Below are positions 60,639 through 64,000 of a stretch of 64,000 nt of DNA, one piece after another. The first letter of the stretch is position 1; each line of letters starts with the position of its first letter. The stretch comes from [Clostridium] citroniae WAL-17108 (GTDB taxonomy: Bacteria > Bacillota > Clostridia > Lachnospirales > Lachnospiraceae). Below the pieces are notes generated by a model. The model saw nothing but the letters and a program-made list of their open reading frames with translations, was not told where the DNA came from and made no database searches. The DNA lies in contig NZ_JH376420.1 in the NCBI RefSeq assembly GCF_000233455.1, forward strand, positions 575,618 through 639,617, in the 5' to 3' direction. A program made the position numbers and the translations under genes.

Positions 60639-61004
60639 ACACCTCCCCGCTTAGCCAGCTGTATTATTCATGTCTCTTCAGTTCAAGCACGTCAGGTCTT
60701 GCATAATGCCCCCAGACATCAAATTCCATAGGGATGCACAACACAGCTTCCGTCCCGGCATACGGTTGGGGGAAGCTTTTGAATCTCATCCGGGTATGCA
60801 GCCGGCCAAAAATCAGCCGCAGCCATGGGTGTGGAGGAGAATCCGAACGTACGCTCTTAGCTTACCACATTTTTATCCCATATTCTACATTGCCTGTATG
60901 GAATCGGGAAATATATATGACAGAAAGCAGGACGTACAGACAGATTGTTTTACTTCTGCCTGTACGTCCTGCCTGTTAATTCTACGGATCCTGCCTTCCG
61001 TCCC
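60639..61004. other. gene-free stretch with one strong hairpin
   Basis: No convincing ORF on either strand. A perfect 13-bp inverted repeat GCAGGACGTACAG / CTGTACGTCCTGC (60927-60972) is probably the terminator of the DUF2500 gene. Confidence 0.55.
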
Positions 61005-61403
61005 TCAACTATTATGTCTCTCAAACCCCAGATACCTGGTCCCCTGAAACTTCAATGTCCCGGTATCTCCCTCTGCCAGCATCCCATATTCCGAACCGCT
61101 CACGGACAGTTCCATCCGGTCACCGCTTTCCACCTCAAATGTAACATAATAACTGGTGGATGAGGAGGAATGGAATCCGTGGGCTCCTGTCATATCCCCT
61201 GCATTGGCATGCTGGCGGCGGACCACGTTGGTGCGTTTTGCCGTTACCCGGGCTGTCACGGATAATCTGGGAGAATGGTTGTTTTTATTCCACTGCCCGA
61301 TCCCCCGAACGGCTCCAACCACAAACATTACAATAATAATGGTGAATATAAGGAAAAACAGAATATCAAACCCGCCTCCCCAAAAGAACGAATCCATATA
61401 CAT
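61005..61403 (-). CDS. DUF2500 family membrane protein
   Basis: 132 residues. One N-terminal membrane helix (FDILFFLIFTIIIVMFVVGA), then an all-beta domain with SVTARVTAKRTNVV and SYYVTFEVESGDRMELSVSG, ending GTLKFQGTRYLGFER. This is the DUF2500 pattern; function unknown. AGGAGG precedes the ATG. Single gene. Confidence 0.85.
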   Translation of the reverse strand: MYMDSFFWGGGFDILFFLIFTIIIVMFVVGAVRGIGQWNKNNHSPRLSVTARVTAKRTNVVRRQHANAGDMTGAHGFHSSSSTSYYVTFEVESGDRMELSVSGSEYGMLAEGDTGTLKFQGTRYLGFERHNS

Positions 61404-61561
61404 GATCCATCCACCTCCTGCTGCAAAATTAATGATCCCGCATATGGTTAAATATTACCATATGGCTGCTTCCACAATATTACTATTTATTTACGTTATT
61501 CTAAATTTTTCCTGTAACATTGCGTCATCTGGCTTGTATTGTGCGCAGGTTTGTGATAAAA

Positions 61562-61586
61562 TTAATTAAACCATTAGTTTAATTAA
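61562..61586. promoter_or_regulatory. perfect palindrome, probable TetR operator
   Basis: TTAATTAAAC and GTTTAATTAA, 10-bp arms around CATTA, 36 bases ahead of the TetR start. Suggests autoregulation of the tetR-reductase pair. Confidence 0.75.
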
Positions 61587-61621
61587 TTAACTGTATGGAA
61601 AATCCCCACCGGGAGGAAAAG

Positions 61622-62263
61622 ATGGGACGAAGAAAAAAAGAACCGGAGCATGTGCACCGTGAGGCCATTGCCTCTGCCGCCGAAGACTTGTTCGTGCACA
61701 AAGGGATACAGGCTGCCACCATGGATGACATTGCTAAAAAATCCGGCTACAGCAAGGCAACCCTGTATGTGTATTTTGCAAACAAGGAGGAAATCGTGGG
61801 ATATCTTGCCCTAAAAAGCATGAAACTTCTCTGTCAAAGCCTTTCCGACAGCGCTTTAGGGCAGGGAACCATAAGGGATAGGTACAACAGCATATGTACC
61901 GCACTGTGGAAGTACCATGAACAGTATCCTCTGTATTTTTCCTTTACCCTGAGCGAGATCAATGTGGATTTTGATCACGGTGACTTTCTTCCGGTGGAAA
62001 AGGAGATTTACCAGGCCGGGGAACAGATCATCGAAATCATTGCCTCATTTATACGTGAGGGGATGGAGACCGGGGACTTTCTGCCCGATCTGCCGGTTCC
62101 GGAAACTGTTTTTTTATTCTGGTCAGCGCTGTCAGGCCTGGTCCAGGTTGCCTCAAACAAACAGTTTTATCTTGAGAAAGCCATGCAATTGTCAAAGCAG
62201 CAGTTTTTGGATTTTGGATTTGATAAGTTGTACCGGATGATTGAAAGGAATGGTGTGATATGA
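61622..62263 (+). CDS. TetR-family regulator
   Basis: 213 residues. HTH at 10-60: LFVHKGIQAATMDDIAKKSG, then YSKATLYVYFANKEEIVGYL. The C-terminal domain (TetR_C of the AcrR-like kind) is for an unknown ligand. The ATG at 61622 has GGGAGGA upstream; another start nine codons earlier has no such site. A perfect operator-like palindrome lies at 61562-61586. It overlaps the next gene by four bases, so both are co-translated. Confidence 0.9.
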   Translation: MGRRKKEPEHVHREAIASAAEDLFVHKGIQAATMDDIAKKSGYSKATLYVYFANKEEIVGYLALKSMKLLCQSLSDSALGQGTIRDRYNSICTALWKYHEQYPLYFSFTLSEINVDFDHGDFLPVEKEIYQAGEQIIEIIASFIREGMETGDFLPDLPVPETVFLFWSALSGLVQVASNKQFYLEKAMQLSKQQFLDFGFDKLYRMIERNGVI

Positions 62264-62829
62264 AAAAAAGAATGGTCGCGCTTTTGGGAAGCCCCCATAA
62301 AACCGGCTCAACCGCATCCATGTTAGACTGTGCCGTAAAAGAAGCAATGGGAAATGGATGGGAGGTCACGGTAATCCATCTGTATGAGAAGCAGATCGGG
62401 TACTGCCAGGGCTGCCGGGCGTGTATGGATACCGGGATCTGTGTACATCATGATGACCTGCAGGAAATCGCCGGACTTATCAAATCCTGCGACCGTGTTG
62501 TACTGGCTGCCCCGACTTACTGGGCCAATGTACCAGCGGTTGTCAAGAACCTGTTTGACCGACTCCTTGGAACCGCCATGGAAGAAACCGCTGCATTTCC
62601 CCGCCCCCGGCTTTCCCCCGGCCAGGGCTATCTGCTTTTGACAGCCTGTAACACTCCCTATCCTTTTTCATGGATCTTTGGCCAGAGCAGGGGGGCCATC
62701 CGGGCTATGAATGAATTTTTTAAGACTTCCGGCATGAAAAAACTGGGAACGGTTGCATTTGCGGGGGCAAAAGGAAGATCCCACCTGCCTGCCGGCATAC
62801 AAAAGAGGATCATCCATGCCCTAAAGTAA
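62260..62829 (+). CDS. flavodoxin-fold NAD(P)H:FMN reductase-like protein
   Basis: 189 residues. The N-terminal MVALLGSPHKTGSTASMLD is the phosphate-binding loop of the NADPH-dependent FMN reductase/iron-sulfur flavoprotein family. CQGCRACMDTGICVHHDD carries the Cys cluster common in anaerobic IS-flavoproteins, and APTYWANVPAVVKNLFDRL is the usual flavin contact. It is coupled (ATGA) to the TetR gene that probably represses it; it may reduce a quinone, nitro compound or drug, or act in redox stress. Confidence 0.88.
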   Translation: MKKRMVALLGSPHKTGSTASMLDCAVKEAMGNGWEVTVIHLYEKQIGYCQGCRACMDTGICVHHDDLQEIAGLIKSCDRVVLAAPTYWANVPAVVKNLFDRLLGTAMEETAAFPRPRLSPGQGYLLLTACNTPYPFSWIFGQSRGAIRAMNEFFKTSGMKKLGTVAFAGAKGRSHLPAGIQKRIIHALK

Positions 62830-62843
62830 TTGCAGCACCTGAT

Positions 62844-63323
62844 TTAACCGGATACCAGTTTTGCGATCTCCTCCGCACTTTTTCCGCAGCAAAGGCATCC
62901 GTCCACCATCACGTTGGGAGCCGTACGGCAATGCTTTAAGCAGGACCTGGTTTTCAGATACACGGTCCCATCCCTGGATATCCCATCCCCGTTGATTCCC
63001 AGCTTTTGTTTTAGCTTCTGCAGGACATCCAGACTGCCCTTTGCTGCACAGTTTTTTCCGATACAGAATACGATCTCATGCCTATAAGCGGATTCCTTTA
63101 AACTGGGAATCCGCTTTATGATGGCCTGTATGGTGGATACCTTTACATCTGCTGCCTGCGCCGCCATTTCCCGGAGTCCGGGACCGATACAACCGTTCAC
63201 TTCCTGGAGTTCCCGCAGCATTTCCACGATCATTTCCTGGGAGGAACGGTTTTGCAGACCTGCATAGTAGTCCAGGATCTCATTTGTTTGGATCTCATTT
63301 TCCGTGTTGCTGTTTGACTGCAT
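62844..63323 (-). CDS. NuoE-like [2Fe-2S] thioredoxin-fold protein
   Basis: 159 residues. The family of the 24-kDa NuoE/HydA-associated subunit: helical N-terminal half, then the four cluster cysteines as CIGKNC (Cx4C) and CLKHC (Cx3C) around GTVYLKTRS. The ATG at 63323 with AAGGAGA upstream is preferred to a GTG 12 codons earlier. Such proteins feed electrons into NADH-dependent hydrogenases or NADH dehydrogenases, yet no NuoF or hydrogenase gene is adjacent. It also has CLCCG near the C-terminus, not seen in typical NuoE. Confidence 0.85.
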   Translation of the reverse strand: MQSNSNTENEIQTNEILDYYAGLQNRSSQEMIVEMLRELQEVNGCIGPGLREMAAQAADVKVSTIQAIIKRIPSLKESAYRHEIVFCIGKNCAAKGSLDVLQKLKQKLGINGDGISRDGTVYLKTRSCLKHCRTAPNVMVDGCLCCGKSAEEIAKLVSG

Positions 63324-63539
63324 TTTCTGTCTCCTTATTTCCCTTATATCTTCTGCCACTCCCCATGGATTTATTCATTTCATTCTCCCGCCGTCTGAAC
63401 AGTTACATTTTCATTATATTTCATCCCTTGTACTGTTCTAAATCAAAATGCCGGTGCATACAGGTTATCCCTGTCCGCCACACACCAATCTCATTCTGCC
63501 GCATAAGATATGGCAAAGAATACTTTGAAAGGTAACCTT

Positions 63540-64000
63540 ATGTACAACAACACTTACAACCCTTCGCTGACGGAAGATCCTTACTACTATCCCACTGCCT
63601 ATTCTGAATCTCATCCCCAGGCAGAAGACTCCGTTGAGTGGGTGTATTCACAGGAATTAGAACCTATCATACCTTACCCTGATGATGTCTTTGATGAGGT
63701 TGACGATATCCTGGAAGAGGCTGAGGACGCCATATTAGAAGATTTTGACGATACCGTCTTTGATGATTCTGAGGATACCATGGAATTCACTGCCCAGGAA
63801 GGAATGGGACGCCCTGCGCCTCCGTTTATGCCTGACAGGCCAGGCCGGCCTCAGCCGCCAAGACCCCAGCCACCACGGCCCGAACCTCCAAGGCCCCAGC
63901 CTCCACGGCCCCAGCCTCCACGGCCCGAACCTCCAAGGCCCCAGCCTCCACGGCCCGAACCTCCAAGGCCCCAGCCTCCACGGCCCGAACCTCCAAGGCC
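63540..64000 (+). CDS. acidic and proline-rich repeat protein (partial, runs off the window)
   Basis: At least 153 codons with no stop before the edge. The first 95 residues are acidic and Tyr-rich ([20 protein letters not shown]). After about residue 95 comes a repeat of the pattern [10 protein letters not shown], from a 24- to 30-bp DNA repeat CCTCCACGGCCCGAACCTCC-like. The first ATG has AAAGG seven bases upstream; an in-frame ATG at 63510 with a weaker site is possible. No signal peptide in the visible part. Proline-rich tails like this are usually surface or spore-coat spacers; function unknown. Confidence 0.75.
   Translation, partial: MYNNTYNPSLTEDPYYYPTAYSESHPQAEDSVEWVYSQELEPIIPYPDDVFDEVDDILEEAEDAILEDFDDTVFDDSEDTMEFTAQEGMGRPAPPFMPDRPGRPQPPRPQPPRPEPPRPQPPRPQPPRPEPPRPQPPRPEPPRPQPPRPEPPR

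Noticed and set aside
59754..60731. 325-codon plus-strand ORF
   Set aside because: Antisense to the ThrE large subunit and the hypothetical gene at 60006, both of which have good starts; no domain recognised.
63838..64000. CRISPR array
   Set aside because: The repeats are contiguous without unique spacers and stay in the reading frame of a proline-rich protein.

Overview
The window reads as chromosome of a strictly anaerobic, amino-acid-fermenting Lachnospiraceae, most likely the Enterocloster/Clostridium clostridioforme group. The basis is moderate GC content, strong Shine-Dalgarno sites (AGGAGG), a selenocysteine-dependent glycine reductase (grd) locus, clostridial regulators and a clostridial integrative element. 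No rRNA or tRNA gene was seen, so the taxonomic call is an inference.

Region by region. (1) 143-11287, minus strand: a rearranged glycine-reductase locus in transcript order grdX, tetR, grdE, grdB, YkvI-type transporter, orphan YcbB-domain response regulator, trxB, trxA, grdA and a single ORF fusing grdC to grdD. grdA and grdB each carry an in-frame UGA for selenocysteine. Two promoters, before grdE and before trxA, share a two-operator design built on ATCGCGAT dyads. (2) 11506-13410: three small housekeeping or unknown genes. (3) 13846-21111: a 7.3-kb integrative mobilizable element of the Tn4451 type (large serine recombinase, MobV relaxase, TnpW, pMV158-like oriT). It is inserted in the conserved WESG codons of an XRE-family membrane regulator, which it splits in two. 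(4) 21933-26783: tag, a GNAT gene, a TetM-like GTPase fused to a Rae1/YacP-like NYN nuclease domain, and a LysR regulator. (5) 26921-35050: a glycyl-radical-enzyme catabolic cluster (MFS, glycyl radical enzyme, activase, P5C-reductase-like enzyme, TIM-barrel isomerase, BCCT carrier). (6) 35238-38582: a MATE exporter behind tandem terminator-type hairpins resembling a guanidine-IV/mepA leader, a cytidylate-kinase-like gene and a secreted protein. (7) 38684-46410: a beta-galactoside module (GH42, ABC importer, YesMN-type two-component system). (8) 46760-50896: a cyclic-di-GMP protein and a membrane pyrophosphatase. (9) 51006-55262: a LicT-type beta-glucoside PTS operon with a RAT/terminator leader. 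(10) 55374-56890: thiC behind a TPP riboswitch. (11) 56994-64000: HxlR/DUF2156 pair, ThrE-type exporter pair, DUF2500, TetR/flavin-reductase pair, NuoE-like protein, and the start of a proline-rich protein cut by the window edge.

How the parts fit. The grd locus with its own thioredoxin system would make acetyl phosphate from glycine (Stickland-type reduction). Nearby carriers (YkvI, BCCT) and the glycyl-radical cluster suggest uptake and breakdown of amino acids or quaternary amines. The sugar modules (GH42/ABC and GH1/PTS) give a second energy source.
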